Below are positions 56,084 to 64,000 of a stretch of 64,000 nucleotides of DNA, piece by piece. Made by a program: the position numbers and the translations under genes. The number at the start of each line of letters is the position of its first letter. Position 1 is the first letter of the stretch. The notes beneath the pieces are model-generated. The model ran no database searches. It was not told the DNA's origin and was given only the letters and a program-made list of their open reading frames with translations. Location: positions 248,001-312,000 of the forward strand of contig NZ_JAAAMV010000001.1 in the NCBI RefSeq assembly GCF_009909185.1, in the 5' to 3' direction. This DNA comes from Paenibacillus glycinis (GTDB lineage: Bacteria; Bacillota; Bacilli; Paenibacillales; Paenibacillaceae).

Positions 56084-56373
56084 ACTTATCTCCTTCCCCC
56101 TAAATCCCCCTTCCCAGGAAGGGGGACCCCAAGGACTCCGTCCTCTGGACACCTGAATGGTATAACGTTGGCGCTGCTGAGAAGCGCGCTTGGGTTGCTG
56201 CGTGCCGGGCCTCGTTTTCGTCCCTCGCGGGACACACTTTACGATCGGCGCTCGCGAGTTACCGGCTGTCCCTTGCGGGACCCTGGTAACGTGGCGCGAG
56301 GCAGAGGCGCGTTTGGCGATTGCTGGTGCTTGGCCTCGCTTCCGTCCCTTCCGGGACACGCTTTACGGCGGTT

Positions 56374-56424
56374 GCAAGCCGGCGCCTTCGGCTGGCTTGC
56401 CTGGAGCGGCAGGTGCTCGCCGCT
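56374..56424. repeat. 51-bp direct repeat, copy 1
   Basis: Begins GCAAGCCGGCGCC and ends TCGCCGCT. Copy 2 differs at two bases and starts 58 bp later. Confidence 0.9.
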
Positions 56425-56431
56425 TGTTAGA

Positions 56432-56482
56432 GCAAGCCGGCGCCTTTGGCTGGCTTGCCTGGAGCGGCAGGTGTTCGCCGCT
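56432..56482. repeat. 51-bp direct repeat, copy 2
   Basis: Near-identical to copy 1 (two substitutions), separated from it by TGTTAGA. Confidence 0.9.
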
Positions 56483-56557
56483 GAAGTTGGTTTATGGATG
56501 CCTGGGGCATCCACTTCTTACAGATTAATACCCTGTTCAAGTACCTTTTAATAACTT

Positions 56558-57484
56558 TTAAAGCGCGGCCGCTTTCAGCGCTTCCACGCTGTTGATCGGG
56601 ACGATGTTGACCGATTTGTCGATTTTCTTGATAAGGCCGGCCAGAACCGTGCCCGATCCGATCTCGACGAACGTGTCGACGCCTTGTTCGATCAGATAAC
56701 GTACGCTGTCTTCCCACAACACTGGCGAGTATACCTGTTCTGCGAGCAATTTGCGAATTTCGCCGCTGTCCGTGACCGGCTGGGCCGTTACGTTGGCGAT
56801 CACCGGAACGGTCGCGTCCTGCATCTCGACGCCGGCCAAGACGTCTTTCAGGCGATCGGCCGCCGGCTTCATGAGCGAGGAATGGAACGGACCGCTGACC
56901 TCGAGCGGAATCACCCGTTTCGCGCCGGCTTCTTTGCCGCGTTCCACGATGGCTTGGACGCCCGCCGACGTGCCGGAGACGACGATTTGGCCCGGACAGT
57001 TGACGTTCGCGAGCTCGACGGCGCCGGCTTCGGCGGAAGCCGAGGCGCAGAGCGACGCCAATGCTTCGCGTTCCGCGCCCAATACCGCCGCCATCGCGCC
57101 TTGGCCGCTCGGGACGGCTTGTTCCATGAATTCGCCGCGGGCGCGAACCGTACGCACGGCATCCGCGAAGGAAAGCGTTCCGGCGGCGACGAGCGCGCTG
57201 TACTCGCCGAGCGAGTGTCCGGCCACGAAGTCCGGCTTCAGGCCGCTCGTCTTCAGCGCTTCAAGAAACGCGACGCTGACGGCAAGCAGCGCAGGCTGCG
57301 TGTTGACCGTTTGCTTCAGAAGCTCTTCCGGTCCTTGAAAAATAATGTCGCTCAATCTAAAACCGAGCGCTTCGTCCGCGGCGTCGATGATGGCGCGCGA
57401 AGAAGGGAACGCTTCGTAAATATCTCGGCCCATGCCAACCGCCTGCGCGCCTTGGCCGGGGAAAACGAATGCGGTTTTGCCCAT
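56558..57484 (-). CDS. fabD: Malonyl-CoA:ACP transacylase
   Basis: FabD transfers malonyl from CoA to ACP. The oxyanion motif FPGQGAQ, the catalytic Ser in GHSLGEYSAL and the downstream His in SGPFHSSLM are present. I use ATG 57484, with GGAGG 11 nt upstream; GTG 57505 is in frame but places the ribosome site within the gene. 308 residues. Confidence 0.96.
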   Translation of the reverse strand: MGKTAFVFPGQGAQAVGMGRDIYEAFPSSRAIIDAADEALGFRLSDIIFQGPEELLKQTVNTQPALLAVSVAFLEALKTSGLKPDFVAGHSLGEYSALVAAGTLSFADAVRTVRARGEFMEQAVPSGQGAMAAVLGAEREALASLCASASAEAGAVELANVNCPGQIVVSGTSAGVQAIVERGKEAGAKRVIPLEVSGPFHSSLMKPAADRLKDVLAGVEMQDATVPVIANVTAQPVTDSGEIRKLLAEQVYSPVLWEDSVRYLIEQGVDTFVEIGSGTVLAGLIKKIDKSVNIVPINSVEALKAAAL

Positions 57485-57540
57485 TTGAATCTGCACCTCC
57501 GACACGATTACTATAGCTTGAAATTAGAAAGGAAGGATGA

Positions 57541-58533
57541 TTACCATACCAAGACGGAAGCGCCCCAAGTCAAGCCGCCGCCGAAACCGACCAATACGAT
57601 GCAATCCCCTTCGTTCACGCGGTCCTGCTCCACGGCTTCGGCCAGGGCGATCGGAATGGACGCCGCCGACACGTTGCCGTACTTGTCCAGGTTGATCATG
57701 CATTTCTCCTGCGGCAGATCCAAGCGGTTCATCGCGGATTGAATGATCCGAATATTCGCTTGATGCGGAATGAGCAAATCGACGTCCTTCTTGTCCATGC
57801 CCGCCTTGCGCAGCGCTTCTTCCGCGGCGTTGCCCATGATGCGCACGGCGAACTTGTACACTTCATTGCCGGCCATGTAGATGAAATGATCCTTGCCGCC
57901 GATGGTGTCCGGCGAGGACGGTTTCCGCGAGCCGCCTCCCTGAATGCGGAGCAACTCGCCTCCCGAACCGTCGGCCCCGAGCTCGAAGGAGCGGAAGCCG
58001 CGGCCTTCGGGCACTTGGCCGAGCACGACGGCGCCGGCGCCGTCCCCGAAGAGAATGCACGTGTTGCGGTCGGTGTAATCCGTAATCCGGGAGAGGCACT
58101 CCGCTCCCACTACGAGCACATGCTTGTACATGCCTGTCGCGATCATATTGGATGCCGTCGCGAGCCCGTAGATGAAGCCCGAGCAGGCCGCCGACAAATC
58201 GAACGCCGCCGCGCGCTTCGCGCCGAGCTTATCCTGCAGCAGGCAAGCCGTCGACGGAAAAAACATATCCGGCGTAATCGTGGCGACGACGATTAAATCG
58301 AGGTCCTCCGCCGCCAATCCTGCCGCGGCCAACGCTTTCAGCGACGCCTCATAGGCCAAATCGGAGGTCGCCTGCTCCGGGGCGGCGATCCGGCGTTCCC
58401 GCATGCCGGTCCGGGTCACGATCCACTCGTCGTTCGTTTCCACCATTTGCTCGAGGTCTTTGTTCGTCAATATCCGTTCCGGCACGTATTTGCCGGAGCC
58501 GATTATACCTACGGGATGTAGCTTCATGCTCAT
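57541..58533 (-). CDS. fabH: 3-oxoacyl-ACP synthase III
   Basis: FabH condenses acyl-CoA with malonyl-ACP to start fatty acid synthesis; in Gram-positives branched-chain primers are used. The catalytic Cys is in SAACSGFIYGLA and the His in PHQANIRII; the conserved Asn lies in the MGNAAEEALR region or later. The start is uncertain: ATG 58533 is used, while ATG 58527 and GTG 58545 (overlapping the plsX stop by 4 bp) are also possible. Placement between plsX and fabD differs from B. subtilis, where the fabH paralogues are elsewhere. Confidence 0.95.
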   Translation of the reverse strand: MSMKLHPVGIIGSGKYVPERILTNKDLEQMVETNDEWIVTRTGMRERRIAAPEQATSDLAYEASLKALAAAGLAAEDLDLIVVATITPDMFFPSTACLLQDKLGAKRAAAFDLSAACSGFIYGLATASNMIATGMYKHVLVVGAECLSRITDYTDRNTCILFGDGAGAVVLGQVPEGRGFRSFELGADGSGGELLRIQGGGSRKPSSPDTIGGKDHFIYMAGNEVYKFAVRIMGNAAEEALRKAGMDKKDVDLLIPHQANIRIIQSAMNRLDLPQEKCMINLDKYGNVSAASIPIALAEAVEQDRVNEGDCIVLVGFGGGLTWGASVLVW

Positions 58534-58541
58534 GCGCCCAC

Positions 58542-59531
58542 TCACTTCCTGCTAATTTCCGCTGCGATCGAAGAGACCAAATTGCTCTCGATGGCCAATT
58601 TGGCTTGCCGCACCGTGCTTTTGATGGCTTTTACGTCGGAGGAACCGTGGCATTTGAACACAAGCCCTTTAATGCCCAGCAGCGGAGCGCCGCCATGCTC
58701 GTTGTAATCCATTTTCTTGCGGAGCAGCCGAAGCTTCGGCATGACGACCGCCGCGGCCAGTTTGGAAAGCAGCGAGCTCGTGAATACGTCGCGGATCGTT
58801 TTGAACAGCGTACCCGCCGTTCCTTCCATCGCCTTCAGCATGATGTTGCCCGCGAAGCCGTCGCACACGAGCACGTCGCAATTGCGCAGCAAGACGTCCC
58901 GCGCCTCCACGTTGCCGATGAAATGGATCGGCGCCGTCTCCAGCAGATCGTAAGCCGCTTTCGTCAGCTCGTTTCCTTTCATCGCTTCCGTGCCTACGTT
59001 AAGCAGACCGACGCGCGGATTGTTCTGGCCGTTCATCCGGGTCCGGTAAATGCTCCCCATGATGGCGTACTGCAGCAAATGCTCCGGCTTCGCATCCATG
59101 TTCGCGCCCAGGTCGAGGGCAAGCACCCCTACGTCGTCCATGGTCGGCAGCATCGACACGAGCGCCGGGCGCTCGATGCCTTCCAGACGTCCGACGACCA
59201 GCAATCCCGTCGTCATCAGCGCGCCGGTATTGCCTGCCGACAGCATGGCCTCCGCTTGACCGTCGCGAACCAATTGGCCCGCCATGACCATCGACGATCC
59301 TTTCTTGCGGCGAACCGCCTTCACCGGCTCGTCGTCCGGACCGATAACGTCGTCCGCGTGGACGATCTCGATGTTCGGCGGAATTTTCGCGCCCAAATGC
59401 GTCTTGATTTGCTCCGTGTCCCCGACGAGGACGATCGTGACGTCGGGCATATCGATCGCTGCTTCATATGCGCCTTTTACGATGAGCGAAGGAGCATGGT
59501 CGCCCCCCATCGCATCAATTGCGATCCGCAC
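58542..59531 (-). CDS. plsX: Phosphate acyltransferase PlsX
   Basis: PlsX makes acyl-phosphate from acyl-ACP for phospholipid synthesis. The N-terminus [20 protein letters not shown] and the [17 protein letters not shown] segment are diagnostic. The start is GTG 59531, with AAGGAGG 8 nt upstream, giving 329 residues; the longer open frame lies inside fapR. The fapR stop lies 17 bp inside plsX. Confidence 0.96.
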   Translation of the reverse strand: MRIAIDAMGGDHAPSLIVKGAYEAAIDMPDVTIVLVGDTEQIKTHLGAKIPPNIEIVHADDVIGPDDEPVKAVRRKKGSSMVMAGQLVRDGQAEAMLSAGNTGALMTTGLLVVGRLEGIERPALVSMLPTMDDVGVLALDLGANMDAKPEHLLQYAIMGSIYRTRMNGQNNPRVGLLNVGTEAMKGNELTKAAYDLLETAPIHFIGNVEARDVLLRNCDVLVCDGFAGNIMLKAMEGTAGTLFKTIRDVFTSSLLSKLAAAVVMPKLRLLRKKMDYNEHGGAPLLGIKGLVFKCHGSSDVKAIKSTVRQAKLAIESNLVSSIAAEISRK

Positions 59532-60132
59532 CCTCCATACCTCCTTCGATGACCGACTCGCCAGCGGAACGATAAATGACAAAGCTGCCTTGAAACACCA
59601 TTTCATCGCTTACATAAGAAAACACTTCGACCTTCGCCTTGCTGCGCCCGCCGGAGATTGACCTTACATACGCTTTGGCAATGCATTTCTCGCCCAGCTT
59701 CACCTGCCGGACGAAGCGAATGTCCGCCGTGGCCGTCAAGGCGATTTCATCGTTGATCACCGCTACCGCGAGCGAGTTCGCCTGCGCGAACACATGATGG
59801 CCGCGGGCGATGCCGGTTCTGGAAAATACATGTTCTTCTTTGATTTCAAAAATGGAAATGCCGCTGTGATCCAGCTGCATATCCACGATATCGCCGATAA
59901 TCTCGTGCAGCGGCAATGAACGGACCGGATCGTACGAACGCTCGGCCATCAATTTCATGCGTTCCCGCAGTTCGGGAATGCCAAGCTCCAGCCTGTCGAG
60001 CCGCACCGTCTGGATGCTGACTTTCAGCTGACGCGTCAGCTCTTGATCCGTAATGAACGGATTATCTTCAATCAGCGAGGTTAGAAGCTGATGACGTTCT
60101 CGTTTGGGAAGCCGTTCGATGGTCCGCACCAC
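59515..60132 (-). CDS. fapR: Fatty acid biosynthesis repressor FapR
   Basis: FapR represses fatty acid and phospholipid genes and is released by malonyl-CoA. An N-terminal DeoR-type HTH ([20 protein letters not shown]) joins to a C-terminal hot-dog effector domain ([20 protein letters not shown]). 205 residues. Its own operator overlaps its promoter (60230-60248). It heads the plsX-fabH-fabD-fabG-acpP cluster. Confidence 0.95.
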   Translation of the reverse strand: MVRTIERLPKRERHQLLTSLIEDNPFITDQELTRQLKVSIQTVRLDRLELGIPELRERMKLMAERSYDPVRSLPLHEIIGDIVDMQLDHSGISIFEIKEEHVFSRTGIARGHHVFAQANSLAVAVINDEIALTATADIRFVRQVKLGEKCIAKAYVRSISGGRSKAKVEVFSYVSDEMVFQGSFVIYRSAGESVIEGGMEGADRN

Positions 60133-60229
60133 CTTTGCCTAGTGTTCTAAGTATATGCGCCGGCAGCCATTCATACGCGGCAATTCCCGCCGGCTGCTTC
60201 CCGGAATGCCAGCCGCCTTAAAATCAGCT

Positions 60230-60248
60230 ATTATAACCAGGTACTAAC
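60230..60248 (-). promoter_or_regulatory. FapR operator overlapping the fapR -10
   Basis: The minus strand reads GTTAGTACCTGGTTATAAT, a near match to the B. subtilis FapR box ATTAGTACCTAGTCTTAAT. The last six bases (60235 down to 60230) are TATAAT and can serve as the fapR -10, giving a simple model of autorepression. The -35 is not clear. Confidence 0.7.
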
Positions 60249-60304
60249 AGTATATAGAAGAACACCGCCCGGCGCAATGTCAGGTGCCCGTTCCGGCATA
60301 AAAA

Positions 60305-60332
60305 TAGCACTTCATCCAGGGATGAAGTGCTA
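60305..60332 (-). terminator. Intrinsic terminator after rpmF
   Basis: 13-bp perfect stem (TAGCACTTCATCC with its complement) followed by TTTTTATG on the minus strand. A near-copy of the same hairpin lies upstream at 60352-60376. Confidence 0.85.
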
Positions 60333-60351
60333 TTCGCGCCATTCAAGAAAG

Positions 60352-60376
60352 AGCATTTCATCCGCGATGAAGTGCT
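60352..60376 (-). repeat. Duplicate of the rpmF terminator hairpin
   Basis: AGCATTTCATC-CGC-GATGAAGTGCT: an 11-bp stem with one G-U or A-C pair, differing from the terminator hairpin at one arm base. On the minus strand it lies between the rpmF stop and the terminator, without a T run. Confidence 0.8.
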
Positions 60377-60391
60377 ATAAGTTCATGCAAA

Positions 60392-60565
60392 CTATTGTTT
60401 GATGATCTCTCTCGATTTGTAAGTTCCGCAAACCTTGCATACGCGGTGAGCCAATTTCAATTCTCCGCATTGATCGCACTTCACCATGCCCGGCACCGCC
60501 AGTTTGAAATGCGTGCGGCGTTTGTCACGACGCGTCTTGGATGTTCTACGTTGTGGTACTGCCAT
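60392..60565 (-). CDS. rpmF: Ribosomal protein L32 (zinc-type)
   Basis: L32 of 57 residues: [20 protein letters not shown] at the N-terminus and a zinc ribbon CDQCG...CKVCG at the C-terminus. AAGGAGGTGG precedes ATG 60565; an upstream GTG start would add three residues. It is co-transcribed with ylbN. Confidence 0.98.
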   Translation of the reverse strand: MAVPQRRTSKTRRDKRRTHFKLAVPGMVKCDQCGELKLAHRVCKVCGTYKSREIIKQ

Positions 60566-60619
60566 GTTTCCCACCTCCTTAACAGAATTGCTCGAAGGGC
60601 GCTTCGGCAGCGGCCCCTC

Positions 60620-61135
60620 TTATTGCTGCGAATCTTTAAACAAGTCTTTCAATGCGGCTAGCCTTGGATCGATCCGATCGTTCGAGCACCCGCAACTTTG
60701 CTCATTTAGGTTGGTTCCGCATGTGTGGCAAAGCCCCTTGCAGTCTTCGCTGCACAGCGGCACGAATGGCAGCGCAAGCATCAGCATTTCTTCCAGCATC
60801 GGCTCGAGCTCCAGCTTGTCCTCGTCGACCGCGATGATCTCTTCCGGCTCCGAACCGTCCATTGTCGAAGCAAGCTTGAACTGCTCATGAAACGGCAACA
60901 CGACATGCTCGGTCGTCGGATCCAAGCAGCGGGAGCAGGCCAGTTCCACGTCGATGGACAGTTGACCCTCCACATGGGCAACGCCGTCTTCGCCCCAAGC
61001 CGTCATGTTCACGTCCATCGGACTCGCGTTCAGGACATCCTTGCGCACTTGCTTCAGCCAATCGGTATTCAAGCTGGACTTGAACGTCGTCGTCGCCGAA
61101 CCTTTGGCCGCTACTTCTCGTACATGAATCTCCAT
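60620..61135 (-). CDS. ylbN: DUF177/YceD family protein YlbN
   Basis: The DUF177 (YceD) family is linked to 23S rRNA accumulation in some bacteria and almost always lies just before rpmF. The conserved SRCLDP with its Cys pair and a C-terminal cysteine cluster (CSEDCKGLCHTCG...CGC) suggest a zinc-binding site. ATG 61135 follows GGAG; 171 residues. It is divergent from tmcAL. Confidence 0.92.
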   Translation of the reverse strand: MEIHVREVAAKGSATTTFKSSLNTDWLKQVRKDVLNASPMDVNMTAWGEDGVAHVEGQLSIDVELACSRCLDPTTEHVVLPFHEQFKLASTMDGSEPEEIIAVDEDKLELEPMLEEMLMLALPFVPLCSEDCKGLCHTCGTNLNEQSCGCSNDRIDPRLAALKDLFKDSQQ

Positions 61136-61161
61136 GGTATCACTCCAAACAAACAAAGTTT

Positions 61162-61191
61162 ATTATATCGATTATTGAATCGTTTTGTCAA
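61162..61191 (-). promoter_or_regulatory. Consensus promoter of ylbN-rpmF
   Basis: TTGACA (61191 down to 61186) and TATAAT (61167 down to 61162) with an 18-bp spacer: full consensus in both hexamers. The -35 lies on top of the divergent tmcAL -35. Confidence 0.8.
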
Positions 61192-61213
61192 CATTTTCAC
61201 GTCGTGATATAGT
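61185..61213 (+). promoter_or_regulatory. Promoter of tmcAL (ylbM)
   Basis: TTGTCA (61185-61190) and TATAGT (61208-61213) with a 17-bp spacer and TGA just before the -10 (61205-61207), an extended -10. It shares its -35 bases with the ylbN promoter on the opposite strand. Confidence 0.75.
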
Positions 61214-61247
61214 GAAAACGTAAGCATTGACGTACGGAGGTCTGCCC

Positions 61248-62492
61248 ATGCGCACTGTAGGGATCATTGTCGAGTATAACCCGTTTCACAACGGACATCA
61301 CTATCATTTGCAGGAATCGCTTAAAATAACGAACAGCGATGCCGTCGTCGCGGTGATGAGCGGGCATTTCCTGCAGCGCGGCGAGCCGGCGCTGCTGAAT
61401 AAATGGACGCGCGCCGAGATGGCGCTGCGCGGCGGCTGCGACGTGGTCATCGAGCTGCCCGTGGCCTATTCCGCGCAGGCGGCGGAGTGGTTTGCTTACG
61501 GCGCCGCGGCCTTGCTCGAGGCGACCGGCGTCGTGGACGCCCTCTGCTTCGGCAGCGAGGCGGGCGATATCGCGCCGCTGCGCCGGGTGGCGCGGCTGCT
61601 CGCGCATGAGCCGGACGCGTTCGCGGCGCTCATGGCGGACGAGCTTCGGACGGGCGTCAGCTATCCGGCCGCCTATAGCGGCGCCGTCCGGCGCTTCATG
61701 GCCGATGCCGGCGATCCGGAGGCCGCGGCATTCCCGTTCGAGCAGCCCAACAACACGCTGGGGCTGCACTATCTGCTGGCGCTGGAACGGCTCGGCAGCG
61801 CGATCGAACCGTTCTCGCTGCGCCGCGAGAAAGCCGGATACGCGCAGACGAGCATCACCGACGCGCAGATCGCGAGCGCGACGGCCATTCGCAAGCTCGT
61901 GGCGGAATCGGCTTCCCCGGTCAGCGCCGCGCCTTTCGTCCCCGCTTCGACCTTGGAGCTGCTCATGCGGGACCACGCGCTGGGCCGCGGGCGCAACGGC
62001 TGGGAACAGTATGCGCCGCAGCTGTTCCACAAGCTGGTCACCGAGTCCGCGAACGCGCTCGGACGCTATCAAGAGATCAACGAAGGACTCGAGCACCGGA
62101 TCAAGCGCATGCTGCCTGAACTGGAGAGCGCCCGTTTCGAGCCGTTGCTGGAACGCTTGAAAACCAAGCGCTACACGCGCACGAAGCTGCAGCGGGCCTT
62201 GCTTGCCATCCTGCTCGGGCACGACAAGGATATGTTATCGGCCGAACGCCTGCGAACGGGCGTTCGATACCTACGCGTCCTCGGCTACAGTCCCCGAGGC
62301 CGCGAATTGCTGAAGCGCATGCGAACGTCCGCCGCGCTTCCGATTGTGAACAGCGCAGCCGGAGTCGCGGAACACGATCCTTATCTGATGCTCGACGTCC
62401 AAGCTACATCGGCATATGCCCTTGGCTGGCCGAACGCGACGCCGCGGGATCTGTTCCGCGACTATTACGAGAAGCCGGTTACGATCGAATAG
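61248..62492 (+). CDS. tmcAL: tRNA(Met) cytidine acetate ligase TmcAL (YlbM)
   Basis: TmcAL makes N4-acetylcytidine at the wobble position of elongator tRNA(Met) from acetate and ATP. The nucleotidyltransferase-like motif YNPFHNGHHYHL, the GHFLQRGEPALLNKWTRAEM segment and SATAIRKL are present. ATG 61248 has CGGAGG 7 nt upstream; the in-frame TTG 61227 has no such site. 414 residues. Confidence 0.94.
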   Translation: MRTVGIIVEYNPFHNGHHYHLQESLKITNSDAVVAVMSGHFLQRGEPALLNKWTRAEMALRGGCDVVIELPVAYSAQAAEWFAYGAAALLEATGVVDALCFGSEAGDIAPLRRVARLLAHEPDAFAALMADELRTGVSYPAAYSGAVRRFMADAGDPEAAAFPFEQPNNTLGLHYLLALERLGSAIEPFSLRREKAGYAQTSITDAQIASATAIRKLVAESASPVSAAPFVPASTLELLMRDHALGRGRNGWEQYAPQLFHKLVTESANALGRYQEINEGLEHRIKRMLPELESARFEPLLERLKTKRYTRTKLQRALLAILLGHDKDMLSAERLRTGVRYLRVLGYSPRGRELLKRMRTSAALPIVNSAAGVAEHDPYLMLDVQATSAYALGWPNATPRDLFRDYYEKPVTIE

Positions 62493-62592
62493 CGATCACC
62501 GAACAACCCTGGTCTATCCGCGAGCAGACAAGCGTAAACATGTAGTGGCCCCGGTTCATCCAGGCCCTACCTTGTACTTGGAGCGTGGTACG

Positions 62593-63774
62593 ATGATTCG
62601 CACCCTTGCGCTTGCCTGTTTATCCATCCTGCTCGTCGCTTCTATCATCATGAAGCCCGACGAAGCCTTCCAGGCTTCGCTGCAAGGCTTGTCCGTATGG
62701 TGGAATATCGTGTTTCCCGGACTCCTTCCCTTCTTGACCCTGCTTGAGCTCATGCTGGCCTTCGGCGCCGTTCATGCGCTCGGCGCGCTGCTGCACCCGC
62801 TGATGGCAAAGCTGTTCCGCTTGCCGGGAGAAGCCGGCATCGCGCTGGCGCTTGGCTGGACAGGCGGGTTCCCCTGCGGAGCCGAAGCGGCAGCCGCCTT
62901 GCGCAAAAGCAGCGTCTTGACCGTCCCGCAAGGCAAGCGATTGCTTGCTTTATCGCATATGCCGAGCCCGATCTTCATGCTCCTCGTCGTCGGCTCCGGC
63001 TTCCTTCACCGTCCGGAGCTCGGCGCGGCCATCGCGATCGTCGTGTGGCTCGCAGCGCTCCTGCCGGCCTTGATCGCCGCCAGATTCGCCAATCGGGAAC
63101 CGGTCGCCGCCACCGCCGGCACTTCGTCCGGATTAATGCGCCGAGCGGCCGCCGCGATGCGCGAAGCCCGGGCACGCGACGGCCGCACGTTCGGCAAGCT
63201 GCTGGGCGACGCCGTCACCGTCTCGGTCTATAAACTGATGGCCATCGGAGGCTTCATGATGTTCTGCGCCGTGCTCGTTCGGCTGGTCGGACCGCTAATC
63301 CCCGACAACGTCCCGCCCTTCGTGCTTCCCGGCTTGATCGAGAGCCATATCGGCGCGTATGCGGCAGCGGCCTCCGCATTCGCGGGCGGCGTGCCTTGGA
63401 AAGCCGCCGCGGTCTCCGCCGTGCTCAGCTGGGGCGGCTTGAGCGCCCTGCTGCAGGCAGGAACGGCGATCGCGGGCACGGGGCTCACCCTGCGTTCGCT
63501 CGCGGCTGCCCGCCTGCTCCAAAGCGCCGTCGCCTTTCTGCTCACGCTTCTGGCCTGGAAGCCGCTTACCGCGTTCATGAACGGCATCGCGCCCGCCGTC
63601 GCGACCTTCGCCGGACAGCGCGAAGAGACCGCCTACGGCCAACCCGCCGTCATTCGCGCCGGCGACCTGCACTCGCTATGGCCTTACGCGCCCGCCCTGC
63701 TGCTTGCGTTCGCCGGCGCGCTGCTGCTGCTGACCGTCGTCTCTGCGCTTACGGCCAAGCTGCGTCTATCCTGA
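62593..63774 (+). CDS. ylbJ: Sporulation integral membrane protein YlbJ
   Basis: YlbJ is a sporulation-associated membrane protein of Bacillales with a nucleoside-transporter gate-like fold; B. subtilis controls it with sigma-E. The product is very hydrophobic, with about eight membrane segments and the motif GWTGGFPCGAEAAAALRKSS. ATG 62593 has GGAG about 10 nt upstream; an in-frame ATG at 62416 lies inside tmcAL. 393 residues. Its stop is 7 bp from the convergent coaD stop. The ylbK and ylbL genes of B. subtilis are not present between ylbM and ylbJ. Confidence 0.9.
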   Translation: MIRTLALACLSILLVASIIMKPDEAFQASLQGLSVWWNIVFPGLLPFLTLLELMLAFGAVHALGALLHPLMAKLFRLPGEAGIALALGWTGGFPCGAEAAAALRKSSVLTVPQGKRLLALSHMPSPIFMLLVVGSGFLHRPELGAAIAIVVWLAALLPALIAARFANREPVAATAGTSSGLMRRAAAAMREARARDGRTFGKLLGDAVTVSVYKLMAIGGFMMFCAVLVRLVGPLIPDNVPPFVLPGLIESHIGAYAAAASAFAGGVPWKAAAVSAVLSWGGLSALLQAGTAIAGTGLTLRSLAAARLLQSAVAFLLTLLAWKPLTAFMNGIAPAVATFAGQREETAYGQPAVIRAGDLHSLWPYAPALLLAFAGALLLLTVVSALTAKLRLS

Positions 63775-63781
63775 ACGTTCC

Positions 63782-64000
63782 TTATTCCGAGAACTTGGCG
63801 ATCAGCGCCGCCTGCACCTCGGGCGGAACCAAATCCTGTACATTGCCATGAAACATGGCGATCTCCTTCACGATGCTGGAGCTTAAATACGAATATTTCG
63901 GATTCGTCATCATGAATATCGTTTCGATATCGTCGTCCAATTGATGATTGGTCGATGCCATCTGAATCTCGTATTCGAAGTCCGTAACGGAGCGGATGCC
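63782..64000 (-). CDS. coaD: Pantetheine-phosphate adenylyltransferase CoaD (5' part beyond window)
   Basis: CoaD makes dephospho-CoA in CoA synthesis. The last 72 codons are in the window: [20 protein letters not shown] at the edge, then [18 protein letters not shown], the conserved C-terminal SSSxVKE motif, and IAKFSE at the stop. The start lies off the right edge. No terminator is visible in the 7-bp gap to ylbJ. Confidence 0.95.
   Translation of the reverse strand, partial: GIRSVTDFEYEIQMASTNHQLDDDIETIFMMTNPKYSYLSSSIVKEIAMFHGNVQDLVPPEVQAALIAKFSE

Larger units (their letters stand above)
56084..56557. repeat. 474-bp repeat-rich intergenic region fabD/fabG
   Basis: No gene is supported here. 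It has a C-rich 10-bp inverted repeat (56105-56126), three GTCCC-NNNN-GGGAC hairpins (56220-56233, 56268-56281, 56344-56357), a 36-bp direct repeat (56208-56243 and 56332-56367), a 51-bp direct repeat (56374-56424 and 56432-56482) and a hairpin GGATGCC-TGG-GGCATCC (56497-56513). The open frames across it are repeats, not proteins I recognise. Confidence 0.8.

Noticed and set aside
56168-56551. Possible small proteins in the fabD-fabG gap
   Set aside because: The frames are made of the repeat units themselves, lack ribosome sites and have no recognised content.
56084-56557. Insertion sequence remnant
   Set aside because: No transposase fragment, terminal inverted repeats or target-site duplication could be identified; repeats are short and internal.

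Overview
This 64 kb window is chromosomal DNA of an endospore-forming, motile member of the Bacillales. Gene order and protein style fit the Paenibacillus/Cohnella group best, but no species is claimed. The evidence is the Bacillus-type fla/che operon with FliY, FlhF, FlhG, SwrD and CheA/CheB/CheY, the regulators CodY and FapR, the folate-dependent TrmFO, the sporulation protein YlbJ, a zinc-type L32, and a moderately high GC content with GC-rich third positions. Almost everything is on the minus strand, so transcription runs from high to low coordinates. Only comM, tmcAL (ylbM) and ylbJ are on the plus strand. I see no rRNA, tRNA, insertion sequence, prophage or CRISPR array.

From the right-hand end: a partial coaD converges on ylbJ. 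tmcAL-ylbJ and ylbN-rpmF are divergently transcribed from two consensus-like promoters whose -35 hexamers overlap. Then comes the lipid cluster fapR-plsX-fabH-fabD-fabG-acpP-fabF, with a FapR operator over the fapR -10, followed by rnc, smc and ftsY. The fabD-fabG gap (474 bp) is full of direct repeats and hairpins. A strong promoter starts ylxM-ffh-rpsP-khpA-rimM-trmD (SRP and ribosome maturation). Next are rplS, with its own promoter and structured leader, lepB and rbgA, then rnhB-ylqG-ylqH-yraN. A two-copy structured repeat lies between ylxM and ffh.

The centre holds comM (plus), sucC-sucD, dprA-topA-trmFO and hslV-hslU-codY, each block closed by a clear intrinsic terminator. The xerC/codV gene that sits between trmFO and hslV in B. 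subtilis is missing here.

The left 25.5 kb is one long flagellar and chemotaxis operon: flgB-flgC-fliE-fliF-fliG-fliH-fliI-fliJ-ylxF-fliK-flgD-(TIGR02530-like gene)-flgE-swrD-fliL-fliM-fliY-cheY-fliO-fliP-fliQ-fliR-flhB-flhA-flhF-flhG-cheB-cheA. Many genes overlap by 4 to 17 bp. cheA runs off the left edge within its last domain. It builds the rod, MS-ring, switch, export gate and ATPase, hook and chemosensory core. The region just upstream of flgB carries three exact Spo0A-box heptamers, suggesting a link between sporulation and motility.

The most interesting items are the free-standing FliK-like/FlhB-C-like pair ylqG-ylqH encoded away from the flagellar operon, the Spo0A-box cluster before flgB, the two families of structured intergenic repeats, and the overlapping divergent promoters of ylbN and tmcAL. 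All family assignments come from recognising motifs and gene order, not from searches.
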